This document shows positions 16,007 through 24,577 of a stretch of 49,708 nt of DNA, piece by piece. Source of the stretch: Oscillospiraceae bacterium (GTDB lineage Bacteria; Bacillota; Clostridia; Oscillospirales; CAG-382); assembly GCA_015064485.1 (NCBI GenBank), contig SVSD01000002.1, positions 1 to 49,708 on the forward strand. The letters run 5' to 3'. Numbering within the stretch: the first letter of the stretch is position 1; the number at the start of each line of letters is the position of its first letter. Below the pieces are notes generated by a model, which was given only the letters and a program-made list of their open reading frames with translations, had not been told where the DNA came from and searched no databases. The position numbers and the translations under genes were made by a program.

Positions 16007-16654
16007 ATGATGTATCATCTTTTATATGGATGGTGCGTTATGAAAAGAAAATTTTTCTTTATTCCCTTGATTCTTATGCTTTTTGCAATTATGACTTCCT
16101 GTGCATCAAAAGACGGCAAGAATGAACTTTGCGATTTTTTGCTTACAGACGGATACAGCGCCGCTTTTGATTTTTGCATAACCGAAAACGGAACCGAAAA
16201 ACTTTCCGGAAGTGCTGTTGCTGCAAAAGAAGACATTATATCTATCTCCTTTTCAGCTCCTGATGTTTTAAACGGACTTTCGGTAAGCTCGGATGCAGAT
16301 GCTCTTTCCGACACTTTGACTTTCAGCTATTACGGAATGAAAGCACCCCTTCCCTCCGGAGCTCTTTCGGATATTAATACTATGATGTCGTTTTTTTCGG
16401 ACGAATGTGCGGTATCTATATCTTCTCTTCCGAGAAATGCTGTAAAGACACCCGAAGATGAAACCTTTTATTCCGAAGCCTCGGGCATCATAAAAGAGCT
16501 TTCCTTTACAAACGGCGAAGGTGTTGAAACGCGTGCTATATATGATGCCGCAACGGGACTTCCTTTAAATTTTACAGCTAAAAAGCCGGACAGGGAAATA
16601 ACAATCACATTTACAAAAATAAAAAGACCAACTCTCAAGGACGGAACAAAATGA
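16007..16654 (+). CDS. Lipoprotein of unknown function upstream of alr
   Basis: A lipoprotein of 215 residues from ATG 16007, or 204 from ATG 16040. The lipobox MTSC-A follows a Lys/Arg start and a Phe/Leu/Ile-rich core, so the mature protein is anchored outside the membrane. The body is beta-rich, ending in FTAKKPDREITITFTKIK, and could have a LolA-like fold, but I recognise no Pfam family. ATG 16007 has AAGGGA 9 nt upstream; ATG 16040 gives a cleaner signal peptide, and the choice is open. Its stop overlaps the alr start as ATGA. In Bacillus subtilis a LolA-like lipoprotein, YdcC, also precedes alr, which suggests a conserved pairing. Confidence 0.75.
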   Translation: MMYHLLYGWCVMKRKFFFIPLILMLFAIMTSCASKDGKNELCDFLLTDGYSAAFDFCITENGTEKLSGSAVAAKEDIISISFSAPDVLNGLSVSSDADALSDTLTFSYYGMKAPLPSGALSDINTMMSFFSDECAVSISSLPRNAVKTPEDETFYSEASGIIKELSFTNGEGVETRAIYDAATGLPLNFTAKKPDREITITFTKIKRPTLKDGTK

Positions 16655-17787
16655 AAACCGACAAATTTGCCTCCTACGCAATTATTGATCTCGATAATCT
16701 TGCTCATAATCTTAAAACAGTCAGAAAAAACCTTACAAATGCGGATATTCTTGCAATTGTGAAGGCTGATGCATACAATCACGGTTCTGAGCAGATAGCA
16801 AAAAAACTTTTCAGCCTCGGTGTACACAACTTTGCAGTTGCAAATATCGACGAGGCTCTTGCTTTGCGTAATTGCGGCGTCGGAGGTATGATTTTGGTTC
16901 TCGGTCCTATGCTTCCCTCCCGCTACTGCGACGCAGTAAAAGAGAACATTTCTGTTACTGCCGACTCTGCCGAAACACTTGCATCACTTGATGAATACAC
17001 AAAAAGATCCGGCAATATATTAAAATTCCATATGGCGCTCAATACCGGTATGAACCGTATCGGATTCAATGCATCTGAAGGATTTTCCTCCGAACTTGAA
17101 AAAGCAGCAAATGTGATAAAAAGTAACAAAAATATGATTCCCGAAGGTATCTTTTCCCATCTTTGCGATGCCGATAATGACGATGAAGCATTTACAAGAA
17201 AGCAGTATGAAAGATTTGACAATGCCTGCAGGATCCTTTCTGAGGCAGGTATAATTTTTGGTATGAAGCATATTTGCAACAGTGCCGGAACCTGGAAATA
17301 CCCCGAATTTCATCTTGACCTTGTGAGATTCGGTATCGGTCTTTACGGATGCGAGGATTACTCCGGCTCGCTCCTTCCTGTTATGAGCTTTAAAACACAT
17401 ATAGCTCAGATATCAAAAGTAAGAAAAAACGAAACTATCGGCTACGGACTCACATATGTGGCTGAAAAAGATATGACGATAGCTACGGTTACAGCCGGTT
17501 ATGCCGACGGATTCAACAGAAAGCTCTCAAATAACGGTGATGTACTTATCCGCGGCAGACGCGCCCCGATTGTCGGCCGCGTTTGTATGGATATGACGAT
17601 GGTAGATATTTCGGATATTCCCGAAGCTTCGCTTTTTGACGAAGTTACAATCATCGGAAAAGACGGAGATGAAATAATTACCGCTGAGGAAGTGGCAAAG
17701 CGTTGCGATACCATATCTTACGAAATACTTTGCGGTATCGGAAAGCGCGTAAACCGTCTTTATGTTGAAAACGGAAAGCTTATTTGA
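16651..17787 (+). CDS. alr: Alanine racemase
   Basis: PLP enzyme interconverting L- and D-alanine, supplying D-Ala for peptidoglycan. The 378-residue product has the normal length. PLP lysine is Lys38 in AIVKADAYNHG, where the family usually reads KANAYGHG. Other motifs are MALNTGMNRIGF, the IGYGLTYVAEKDMTIATV segment with the nearby catalytic Tyr region, AGYADGF, and VGRVCMDMTMVDI. The start ATG overlaps the lipoprotein stop by 4 nt. A strong terminator follows at 17800-17833. Confidence 0.95.
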   Translation: MKTDKFASYAIIDLDNLAHNLKTVRKNLTNADILAIVKADAYNHGSEQIAKKLFSLGVHNFAVANIDEALALRNCGVGGMILVLGPMLPSRYCDAVKENISVTADSAETLASLDEYTKRSGNILKFHMALNTGMNRIGFNASEGFSSELEKAANVIKSNKNMIPEGIFSHLCDADNDDEAFTRKQYERFDNACRILSEAGIIFGMKHICNSAGTWKYPEFHLDLVRFGIGLYGCEDYSGSLLPVMSFKTHIAQISKVRKNETIGYGLTYVAEKDMTIATVTAGYADGFNRKLSNNGDVLIRGRRAPIVGRVCMDMTMVDISDIPEASLFDEVTIIGKDGDEIITAEEVAKRCDTISYEILCGIGKRVNRLYVENGKLI

Positions 17788-17799
17788 TTTAGAAAAACC

Positions 17800-17833
17800 G
17801 TCTTGGGATGCAGAAAAAGCCTCATCCCAAGAC
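17800..17833 (+). terminator. Terminator of the lipoprotein-alr operon
   Basis: Perfect 11-bp stem GTCTTGGGATG / CATCCCAAGAC with a 12-nt loop, 13 nt after the alr stop. An AT-rich rather than pure-T tail follows. Confidence 0.7.
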
Positions 17834-17872
17834 ATAAATATATTAATTTTTGTATTTTTTTGTAAAAAACTA

Positions 17873-17901
17873 TTGACAAACAGCAAAAATAGTGCTATAA
17901 T
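17873..17901 (+). promoter_or_regulatory. Strong sigma-A promoter of rplJ-rplL
   Basis: Full consensus TTGACA (17873-17878), 17 bp, TATAAT (17896-17901). Confidence 0.92.
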
Positions 17902-17907
17902 ACAGTC

Positions 17908-18070
17908 CTGACCTAAGAAAGTAGGTCGCATATTCGTATGCGCTAACGGAGTAATCCGCCTACCGAGGAAAGAAATGAGTATTTCACTTGAACCGCGCAG
18001 GCGGTTATATATTGTGTTTCTTGTTCTTTTCCGGTTACGCTTTTTGCGGTCCAAAAAGAACTTTTTTTAT
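17908..18070 (+). promoter_or_regulatory. Ribosomal protein L10 leader
   Basis: The 180-nt untranslated leader contains a CGGAGTAATCCGCCTACCGAGG-like core around 17946-17968, flanked by pairing elements such as GCATA/TATGC and CCGCGCAGGCGG. This is characteristic of the L10 leader that binds excess L10 or L10-L12 complex and represses rplJL. It fills the stretch between the alr terminator and rplJ. A U-rich hairpin-like segment near 18030-18070 may be the attenuator. Confidence 0.8.
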
Positions 18071-18088
18071 TGGAGGTGAAATATTAAA

Positions 18089-18604
18089 ATGCCGAGCGCA
18101 AAAATTCTTGAACAAAAACAGCAGCTCGTAGCTGAACTTGCTGAATCTATCAAAAATGCTCAGAGCGGTGTTCTCGTAAACTACCGTGGTATCACAGTTG
18201 AAAAAGACACGGCACTCAGAGCAGAGCTTCGTAAGAACGGTGTAACTTACAAGGTAATCAAGAATACCTACATCAAGCAGGCTGCTAAGATGGCAGGTAT
18301 GGATGGTTTTGATTCCGTTCTCGAAGGTATGACAGCTCTCGCTGTTTCCGACGATCCTATCGCTCCCGCAAAGGTACTTTCCAAGTTTGCTGACTCAAAC
18401 GAAGGTTTCGAAGTTAAAGCAGGCTTCATCGATGGCAGAGTTATCGATGTAAACGAAATCAAGGCTCTCGCGGATATCCCCGGAAGAGAAGGCCTTATCG
18501 CAAAGTTCCTCGGAAGCATCCAGTCTCCCCTTTACAACTTCGCTTATGCTATTCAGGCGATCATCGACAAGGAAGGCGGAGTACCCGCAGAAGCTGCAGA
18601 ATAA
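18089..18604 (+). CDS. rplJ: 50S ribosomal protein L10
   Basis: L10 forms the base of the ribosomal stalk: it binds 23S rRNA near the GTPase centre and holds L7/L12 dimers. The 171-residue protein starts PSAKILEQKQQLVAELAESI and carries GVLVNYRGITVEKDTALRAELRK and the helical C-terminus that recruits L7/L12. GGAGGTG lies 12 nt before ATG 18089, a somewhat long spacing. It is autoregulated through the L10 leader and co-transcribed with rplL. The usual upstream rplK-rplA pair is absent: alr lies there instead, so the rplKAJL cluster is split. Confidence 0.97.
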   Translation: MPSAKILEQKQQLVAELAESIKNAQSGVLVNYRGITVEKDTALRAELRKNGVTYKVIKNTYIKQAAKMAGMDGFDSVLEGMTALAVSDDPIAPAKVLSKFADSNEGFEVKAGFIDGRVIDVNEIKALADIPGREGLIAKFLGSIQSPLYNFAYAIQAIIDKEGGVPAEAAE

Positions 18605-18702
18605 TTTCTCTGTGTGCTTGATTTTACCGATAAGCAAATATGCTTATCAAACATAATGTCTTAAAGACGAAAATAATTTTAATTTTTTGGAGGTATATAA
18701 CC

Positions 18703-19077
18703 ATGGCATCTGAAAAGTCTATGAAGATTATCGAAGATATCAAAGCTCTCACAATCCTCGAACTCGCTGACCTCGTAAAGGCAGTTGAAGAAGAGTTCGG
18801 TGTATCCGCAGCACCCGTTGCTGTTGCAGGCGTTGCTGCTCCCGCAGCTGCTGCTGAAGAAGAAAAGACAGAATTCGATGTTGAACTCACATCCGCTGGC
18901 GACAGCAAGCTCAATGTTATCAAGGCTGTTCGTGAAATCACAGGTCTTGGTCTTAAGGAAGCAAAGGACCTTGTTGAAGGCGCTCCTAAGATCCTTAAGG
19001 AAGGCGTTTCCAAGGAAGATGCAGAAGCTATCAAGGCTACTCTTACAGCTGCAGGCGCTACAATCACAATTAAGTAA
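18703..19077 (+). CDS. rplL: 50S ribosomal protein L7/L12
   Basis: Flexible stalk protein present in several copies per ribosome; its C-terminal domain recruits translational GTPases. The 124-residue product shows the N-terminal dimerisation helices ([20 protein letters not shown]), an Ala/Val-rich hinge at about 36-54, and the C-terminal domain with [20 protein letters not shown] and the KDLVEGAPK loop. ATG 18703 has GGAGG 9 nt upstream; earlier in-frame codons lack a site. A perfect terminator follows. Confidence 0.97.
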   Translation: MASEKSMKIIEDIKALTILELADLVKAVEEEFGVSAAPVAVAGVAAPAAAAEEEKTEFDVELTSAGDSKLNVIKAVREITGLGLKEAKDLVEGAPKILKEGVSKEDAEAIKATLTAAGATITIK

Positions 19078-19095
19078 TTTATACTTTATTGTACG

Positions 19096-19126
19096 AAAAA
19101 ATCCCCGAATATTCGGGGATTTTTTT
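19096..19126. terminator. Terminator of rplJL
   Basis: ATCCCCGAAT / ATTCGGGGAT stem with flanking A and T runs on both sides, so it can act in either direction. It is 19 nt after the rplL stop. Confidence 0.9.
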
Positions 19127-19151
19127 ATGCCCATTCCAACAAAAACCAAAA

Positions 19152-19178
19152 ACAACGCCCGTAAAAAACGGGCGTTGT
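19152..19178 (-). terminator. Terminator of the EF-G2-type gene
   Basis: On the minus strand ACAACGCCCG / CGGGCGTTGT with a T-rich loop is followed by TTTTTGGTTTTTG, 28 nt after the stop codon. It faces the rplL terminator between the two convergent genes. Confidence 0.85.
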
Positions 19179-19206
19179 CTGTTATTATAGGAGGATGGTT
19201 TTTATA

Positions 19207-21261
19207 TCAGTCTTCGTTCTGTTTGTTTTCGTCGATTATCTTCTGTGCAAGAGGTGCGGGAACTTCTTCGTATCTTGCAAATTCAAAATCAAAGTTTCCT
19301 CTGCCCTGTGTCATAGCACGGAGTGTTATAGAGTAGTTTGTCATTTCAGACTGCGGAACTTCAGCTTCGATGATAGTAACGGCGGCATTATCGCCCTTGC
19401 TTGTGCCAAGGATACGACCTCTGCGCTTTGATACATCACCTATAACATCACCCATATAATCATCGGGCACATAAACGGTAAGCGTACCTACCGGCTCAAG
19501 AATCGCAGGATTTGCGTTTTTAAGTTCCTTATATGCAAGTGAAGCGGCAAGTTTAAATGCCATTTCCGAAGAGTCTACATCGTGATATGAACCGTCAAAG
19601 AGGTCCGCACAAAGTCCGACCATCGGAAATCCTGCCAAAACGCCCTTTAACATACATTCAGAAAGTCCCTTTTCAACCGCAGGATGGAAGTTCTTCGGAA
19701 CAGAACCGCCAAAGGTACTTTCGGAGAATACAAGTCCGTTATCGCCGGGAGCGAAATGGATCTTAACATGACCGTACTGACCTTTACCGCCCGACTGCTT
19801 CTTATGTTTACCTTCCGCATCTATCTTCTTTTTGATAGTTTCTCGGTAAGCGATCTTTGGCTGTACATACTGTACAGTTGTACCAAATCTTGTCTTAAGC
19901 TTTGATGTTACGATATCAAGATGCTGTTCGCCAAGACCGTAGATAAGCATCTGCTTTGTTTCTGCATTATTCTCATAGCGGAGTGTAAGGTCTTCTTCGA
20001 GAAGCTTTGTGATACCGCCGGAGATCTTATCTTCGTCGCCCTTTGCCGCAGGAACAATACCCATACAGTAGTAAGGCTTCTGATATACTATCTTTCTATA
20101 CTGCACATTACCGGAAGCGGAAAGTGTATCATTTGTATTTGTATTTGAAAGCTTTGCGGTCATACCGATATCGCCGCAGGCAAGTTCTTCGACTTCTGTC
20201 TGTTTTTTGCCCTTCATTGTATAGATATGAGCAAATTTTTCATTTTCGCCTGTTGTAAGATTCTTAAGCACCGCATCCTTCTTCAAAGTTCCGTTCATAA
20301 CCTTGAAATACGACATCTTACCGACAAAGGGGTCGGCAACTGTCTTAAATACAAATACAGCCGCATCTCCCGCAGGGTCGATCTTTACATATTCGTCGTC
20401 AAGATTTCTTTCGTGCTTCTTACCGAAAGGATTCGGGAATGAATTTGAAATAACATAAAGCAGAGATGTAATACCGTCAAGTGTTGCAGCAGAACCTACC
20501 ATAACAGGAGCAATACTTCTGTCATTGATACCGTTCATAAGAGCCTGAACCATTTCAGCTTCGGTAAATTCTTCTTCAGCAAAGAATTTTTCCATAAGTT
20601 CATCGGATGTAGACGCCAAAGATTCCATAAGAAGAACTCTTGCTTCTGCAACATTATCTGCAAACTTGGGGTCAAGCGGGATTTCGCAGGCTTCGGTTCC
20701 GTTATAACGGTAAGCTTTATTCTTTATAAGGTTAACGATACCTACACATTTTCTTTCTTCGAAAACCGGAATTGTAACGGGGCATATTGTCTTTCCGAAC
20801 TTTTCGCGCATAGAAGCGATAGTTGCGGAGAAGTTTGCGTTTTCGTCGTCTATTTTATTAATAAAGAAAGCCTTTGGAACAGTCGCCTTTGTAGCATAAT
20901 CCCAAGCAAGTTCGCAGCCTGCGTCAACGCCGCTTTTCGCATCCATAACGATGAGCGCACAACCCGAAACACGAAGACCCTGCATAACTTCTCCCGAAAA
21001 GTCAAGATAACCGGGAGTATCGATTATATTTATCTTTTTATCGTTATAATAAACAGGAGCTATAGCTGTTGAGATCGAAATTTTGCGCTTGATTTCCTCG
21101 GGATCATAGTCACAAATAGTTGTACCGTCTGTTGTTTTTCCGAGACGGTCTGTGCCTTTCGAAATATACAGCATTGCTTCGGCAACCGAAGTTTTGCCGT
21201 TTCCTCCGTGTCCCAAAAGACATATATTGCGGATGCTTTCTGTGTTCATTCCTGTTGCCAT
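19207..21261 (-). CDS. EF-G-like translational GTPase (EF-G2 type)
   Basis: A 684-residue protein with the five-domain EF-G layout: G domain (1-260) with P-loop CLLGHGGNGKTSVAEAM and NKID-type INKIDDENANF, domains II-III, domain IV with DGSYHDVDSSEMAFKLAA, and domain V with YVPDDYMGDVIGDVSKRRG. The G3 motif reads DTPGYLDF: the catalytic His of normal EF-G (DTPGH) is Tyr, and the P-loop differs from AHIDAGKTT. Both are traits of the EF-G2 lineage, whose mycobacterial member FusA2 is reported to lack ribosome-stimulated GTPase activity. It is probably a paralogue of the housekeeping EF-G, not a substitute. ATG 21261 has GAGGAG upstream. It is convergent with rplL and monocistronic. Confidence 0.9.
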   Translation of the reverse strand: MATGMNTESIRNICLLGHGGNGKTSVAEAMLYISKGTDRLGKTTDGTTICDYDPEEIKRKISISTAIAPVYYNDKKINIIDTPGYLDFSGEVMQGLRVSGCALIVMDAKSGVDAGCELAWDYATKATVPKAFFINKIDDENANFSATIASMREKFGKTICPVTIPVFEERKCVGIVNLIKNKAYRYNGTEACEIPLDPKFADNVAEARVLLMESLASTSDELMEKFFAEEEFTEAEMVQALMNGINDRSIAPVMVGSAATLDGITSLLYVISNSFPNPFGKKHERNLDDEYVKIDPAGDAAVFVFKTVADPFVGKMSYFKVMNGTLKKDAVLKNLTTGENEKFAHIYTMKGKKQTEVEELACGDIGMTAKLSNTNTNDTLSASGNVQYRKIVYQKPYYCMGIVPAAKGDEDKISGGITKLLEEDLTLRYENNAETKQMLIYGLGEQHLDIVTSKLKTRFGTTVQYVQPKIAYRETIKKKIDAEGKHKKQSGGKGQYGHVKIHFAPGDNGLVFSESTFGGSVPKNFHPAVEKGLSECMLKGVLAGFPMVGLCADLFDGSYHDVDSSEMAFKLAASLAYKELKNANPAILEPVGTLTVYVPDDYMGDVIGDVSKRRGRILGTSKGDNAAVTIIEAEVPQSEMTNYSITLRAMTQGRGNFDFEFARYEEVPAPLAQKIIDENKQNED

Positions 21262-21397
21262 TGTAGTGGACTCCTCTCTAATCGTGTTTTCCGTAGGGAG
21301 CATCTATGTATATCAAGTCAAAATTCAAATCATCAAAAAATGCCTGCTTTACATTGTGTGCCTATTTACGGTTTCGGCTTAAATTGCCGTTAATAAT

Positions 21398-21426
21398 ATT
21401 ATAAATCACTTTGTATAATTATGCAA
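21398..21426 (-). promoter_or_regulatory. Sigma-A promoter of the EF-G2-type gene
   Basis: The minus strand reads TTGCAT (21426-21421), 17 bp, TATAAT (21403-21398). It gives a 5' leader of about 130 nt with no structure I recognise. Confidence 0.75.
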
Positions 21427-21458
21427 TATGTAATAATAATCATAATATTATTTCTAAA

Positions 21459-21477
21459 ATTGTGCATTTTGCACAAT
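21459..21477. promoter_or_regulatory. Palindrome between the divergent EF-G2 and nadE promoters
   Basis: ATTGTGCA-TTT-TGCACAAT, 8-bp perfect arms with a 3-nt centre. It lies 33 bp upstream of the EF-G2 promoter -35 and 56 bp upstream of the nadE -35, in an otherwise featureless AT-rich 370-bp gap. It could be an operator; no regulator is known to me for this sequence. Confidence 0.45.
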
Positions 21478-21532
21478 AAATTGTGAAATAATTGCATAAT
21501 TCCGTCTCGCTTTAACATATGCAAAAAAGTGA

Positions 21533-21561
21533 TTGACTAAATTTTGAATTTATGATATAAA
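21533..21561 (+). promoter_or_regulatory. Sigma-A promoter of nadE
   Basis: TTGACT (21533-21538), 17 bp, TATAAA (21556-21561). Confidence 0.7.
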
Positions 21562-21632
21562 TATAGTACTGTATATTATAATGAAGATTTTTTATAAATA
21601 TTACTCTGATATCCGATACGGGGGAAAAATAA

Positions 21633-22379
21633 ATGGCATACAGATTTGATGCGGAAAAAGTAACAAACGATATAGTTTTATGGATACGGGATTTCTTTGA
21701 AAAAAACGGTAAGGACTGCAATGCAGTGCTTGGAATTTCCGGAGGAAAGGACAGCTCGGTATGTGCCGCCTTGTGTGTGAAAGCGCTTGGCAATGAAAGA
21801 GTATTCGGTGTGCTTATGCCAAACGGAGTTCAGGGCGATATTGATGTTGCAAGAAATCTATGCACTTTTCTCGGTATTAAAAGCTATGAGATAAATATAA
21901 AGAGCGCATATGACGGGCTGATGAAAGAAATAGAAGCTTCTTTCGGTTCCCTTTCTTCCCAATCGGTTTGCAATCTTCCTCCGAGAATCAGAATGTCAAC
22001 CGTTTATGCTGTATCGCAGTCATTAAACGGCAGAGTTTGCAATACCTGCAATCTTTCGGAGGACTGGGTGGGATATTCTACCCGTTACGGCGATTCCGTC
22101 GGAGATTTCAGCCCTCTTTCAAGGCTTACGGTTCAGGAAGTAAAAGAAATCGGAAGAGTTTTGGGACTTCCGTCTGAATTTGTTGACAAAACTCCCATCG
22201 ACGGCCTTTGCGGCAAAACAGATGAGGATAATCTCGGTTTCACATACGCTGTTCTTGACAAATATATAAGAGAAGGTGTCTGTGACGACGAGAACACAAA
22301 AGAGCTTATTGACAAAAAACACAGAATGAATCTCTTTAAGCTTGAACTTATGCCTGTTTTTGAATATAAACCCGAATGA
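21633..22379 (+). CDS. nadE: NH3-dependent NAD+ synthetase
   Basis: Final step of NAD synthesis: nicotinic acid adenine dinucleotide plus ATP and ammonia gives NAD+. The 248-residue protein is the short ammonia-dependent form with no glutaminase domain. The PP-loop is LGISGGKDSSVCAALC near residue 33. RIRMSTVYAVSQ, the NLSEDWVGYSTRYGDSVGDF acceptor segment, and FVDKTPIDGLCGKTDEDNLGF complete the family signature. RBS GGGGGA precedes ATG 21633. It is monocistronic, with its own promoter and a terminator shared with the convergent transporter operon. Confidence 0.95.
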   Translation: MAYRFDAEKVTNDIVLWIRDFFEKNGKDCNAVLGISGGKDSSVCAALCVKALGNERVFGVLMPNGVQGDIDVARNLCTFLGIKSYEINIKSAYDGLMKEIEASFGSLSSQSVCNLPPRIRMSTVYAVSQSLNGRVCNTCNLSEDWVGYSTRYGDSVGDFSPLSRLTVQEVKEIGRVLGLPSEFVDKTPIDGLCGKTDEDNLGFTYAVLDKYIREGVCDDENTKELIDKKHRMNLFKLELMPVFEYKPE

Positions 22380-22392
22380 TTACAAGGAAAAC

Positions 22393-22423
22393 AAAAAGAA
22401 CTGCAATATTTGCAGTTCTTTTT
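22393..22423. terminator. Bidirectional terminator between nadE and the nucleoside permease
   Basis: AAAAAGAACTGCAA / TTGCAGTTCTTTTT around a 3-nt loop, placed between two convergent stop codons. Confidence 0.9.
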
Positions 22424-22427
22424 ATTT

Positions 22428-23456
22428 TTATCTTTCTTCTCTGAAATAAGGAAGTCCCAGACTTTGCGGTGGTTGATTTTCCTTTTTATTACGCATACTT
22501 GTGATGATAAGCACAACGATCGTTACAAGATAAGGAAGAGAATTGAAACATTCCTGAACAACCGGTCTTATTCTGTCAGCGTTGGGAAGCATTGAGAACA
22601 CTCCCGAAACATAGTTATATGCAATATAAAGACCTCCGAAAACTATCGAGCCCAAAATCGCAAAATTAGGCTTCCAGGTTGCAAATATAACAAGAGCAAT
22701 CGCAAGCCAGCCGCGGTCACCCATACCGCCGTTTGTCCATGAGCCGCCTGTATAGTCCATTATGAAATAGAAGCCGCCAAGACCTGCGATCATACCGCCG
22801 ATCGTAGTTGCAAGATATTTATATCTCGAAACACTGATACCTGCGGCATCAGCAGTTGCAGGGTTTTCGCCTACCGCACGGAGATGAAGTCCTGTGCGGG
22901 TCTTATTGAGGAAATATGCCGCAAAAATCGCAATAATTATCGCAACATATGTCATAAATCCGTAAGAGAACAAGAGCGTTCCTACATCCCCAAGCTTTGA
23001 CGCAAAGGGAAGAGTTGCCTTAAAATAACCCGGAACATACTGAAGCTGAAGGTTTCCGCCGTCGCCCATAATTGTTGTAAGCGAACCGCCGAAGAAATCT
23101 CCGAAACCTGTTCCGAAAGTAGTTATTGCAAGACCTGTTACATTTTGATTTGCTTTGAGTGTTACTGTAAGAAAACTATATATAAGAGCAAGAAGTCCCG
23201 AACCTATAAGAGCAGAACAAAGAGCAATCACTATTCCAAAAAAAGCATTGGGGACTGCGGCATATTTTTCGTAAATATACGAACCGATAATACCGGAGAT
23301 ACCGCCCATATACATAATACCCGGAATTCCGAGGTTAAGGTTTCCCGATTTTTCGGTAATAATTTCACCTGTTGAACCGAAAAGAAGCGGTATACTCTGA
23401 CGGATAGAGTTGCTTAAAATTACAACTATCAAAGAAATAACAGCAAGTGCATTCAT
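22428..23456 (-). CDS. ABC transporter permease, nucleoside/purine type (second)
   Basis: A 342-residue integral membrane subunit of the BPD_transp_2 family (NupQ/YufQ-like), with eight to ten hydrophobic segments. The conserved stretch RAVGENPATADAAGISV and the N-terminal LLFGSTGEIITEKSGNLNLGIPGIMYMGG are typical of BMP-linked nucleoside permeases. ATG 23456 is chosen with GGAGG 10 nt upstream; a GTG at 23465 abuts that site and is less likely. It is the last gene of the xpt-transporter operon and pairs with the preceding permease. Confidence 0.93.
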   Translation of the reverse strand: MNALAVISLIVVILSNSIRQSIPLLFGSTGEIITEKSGNLNLGIPGIMYMGGISGIIGSYIYEKYAAVPNAFFGIVIALCSALIGSGLLALIYSFLTVTLKANQNVTGLAITTFGTGFGDFFGGSLTTIMGDGGNLQLQYVPGYFKATLPFASKLGDVGTLLFSYGFMTYVAIIIAIFAAYFLNKTRTGLHLRAVGENPATADAAGISVSRYKYLATTIGGMIAGLGGFYFIMDYTGGSWTNGGMGDRGWLAIALVIFATWKPNFAILGSIVFGGLYIAYNYVSGVFSMLPNADRIRPVVQECFNSLPYLVTIVVLIITSMRNKKENQPPQSLGLPYFREER

Positions 23457-23461
23457 ACCGC

Positions 23462-24577
23462 TCACACCTCCTTATGATTCTTATGCGAACGGAAGTTGAT
23501 CTTGTAATTTACAAAGAATTCGCTTCCGATGATAAAGAACAATATTATTCCGGTTACAATATCTGCAATGCTTTGATTAAGTCTGAACGCTGTTGCAATT
23601 TCAGAAGCACCGCCCTCAAAGAAAACAATAAGAAGCGATGTCAGAACCATAACGATAGGATTAAATTTCGCAAGCCACGAAACCATAATAGCAGTAAAGC
23701 CCATACCTCCCGCCGATCCCGACGCTACGGTATAGTCAGTTCCCGCAACAATCAGCATACCTGCAAGTCCGCAAAGACCGCCGGAAAGTGCCATTGTACG
23801 AAGAATTACTTTTTTTACATTGATACCTATATATCTTGCGGTATTCTCACTTTCGCCGACAACTGAAATTTCATATCCGTGCTTTGAATACTTAAGGTAT
23901 ACAAACATACCTACAGTCAGAACCGCAACAACGATTATGTTGAAAAGCGGTCTTATACCGAACAAAACGGGAAGTCTTCCAACCTTCATAGCCTGTAATA
24001 TTCCAGAGCCGGAAGGTACCCATATAGCTATCATAACACGCACAAGCTGCATTGCCACATAGTTCATCATAAGGGTAAAAAGAGTTTCATTTGTATTATA
24101 TTTAGCCTTAAAAAACGCAGGAATTATTCCCCAGATAACGCCGCTTAAAATACATACGACGGTCATCACGGGTATCATAAGAGCCGGCGGGACAGAAGCT
24201 CCCATATATCTCATACAAGCCGCTGCACAAAGTCCACCGATAAGTGTCTGACCTTCGGCACCTATGTTCCAGAATTTCATTTTAAATGCCGGAGTTACTG
24301 CCAAGGATATGCAAAGCAAAAGCGCCATATCGTGAAGCGTATTCCACACTTTTCTTGAAGTTCCGAAATTGCCTTTAAACATCGCGGCAAAAATTTCGAT
24401 AGGATTATATACATTTCCCAGCATACCGGTCAAAACCACAAGTACGACCGAACAAACGCAAAGGGCAAGAGCAATCGCAAGAAGTCTTACTCCCCATGCT
24501 TTATACCAAATCATACCGTCGCGCTTTACAACGGTTGCAAACGGTTCGTGCACACGGCGGTGTTTTTTATTATTCAT
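23462..24577 (-). CDS. ABC transporter permease, nucleoside/purine type (first)
   Basis: A 371-residue BPD_transp_2 family permease (NupP/YufP-like) with a longer cytosolic N-terminus (about 30 residues) before the first helix. Motifs include MKFWNIGAEGQTLIGGL and SVVGESENTARYIGINV, matching the heterodimer partner of the second permease. RBS GGGGGCGG lies upstream of ATG 24577, and the start overlaps the ATPase stop by 8 nt, so translation is coupled. Predicted role: half of the transmembrane channel for purine nucleosides or related compounds. Confidence 0.93.
   Translation of the reverse strand: MNNKKHRRVHEPFATVVKRDGMIWYKAWGVRLLAIALALCVCSVVLVVLTGMLGNVYNPIEIFAAMFKGNFGTSRKVWNTLHDMALLLCISLAVTPAFKMKFWNIGAEGQTLIGGLCAAACMRYMGASVPPALMIPVMTVVCILSGVIWGIIPAFFKAKYNTNETLFTLMMNYVAMQLVRVMIAIWVPSGSGILQAMKVGRLPVLFGIRPLFNIIVVAVLTVGMFVYLKYSKHGYEISVVGESENTARYIGINVKKVILRTMALSGGLCGLAGMLIVAGTDYTVASGSAGGMGFTAIMVSWLAKFNPIVMVLTSLLIVFFEGGASEIATAFRLNQSIADIVTGIILFFIIGSEFFVNYKINFRSHKNHKEV

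Noticed and set aside
18624-19155. Two minus-strand frames opposite rplL
   Set aside because: Shadows of the Ala/Glu-rich rplL coding sequence; Ser/Cys-rich translations and no start signals.
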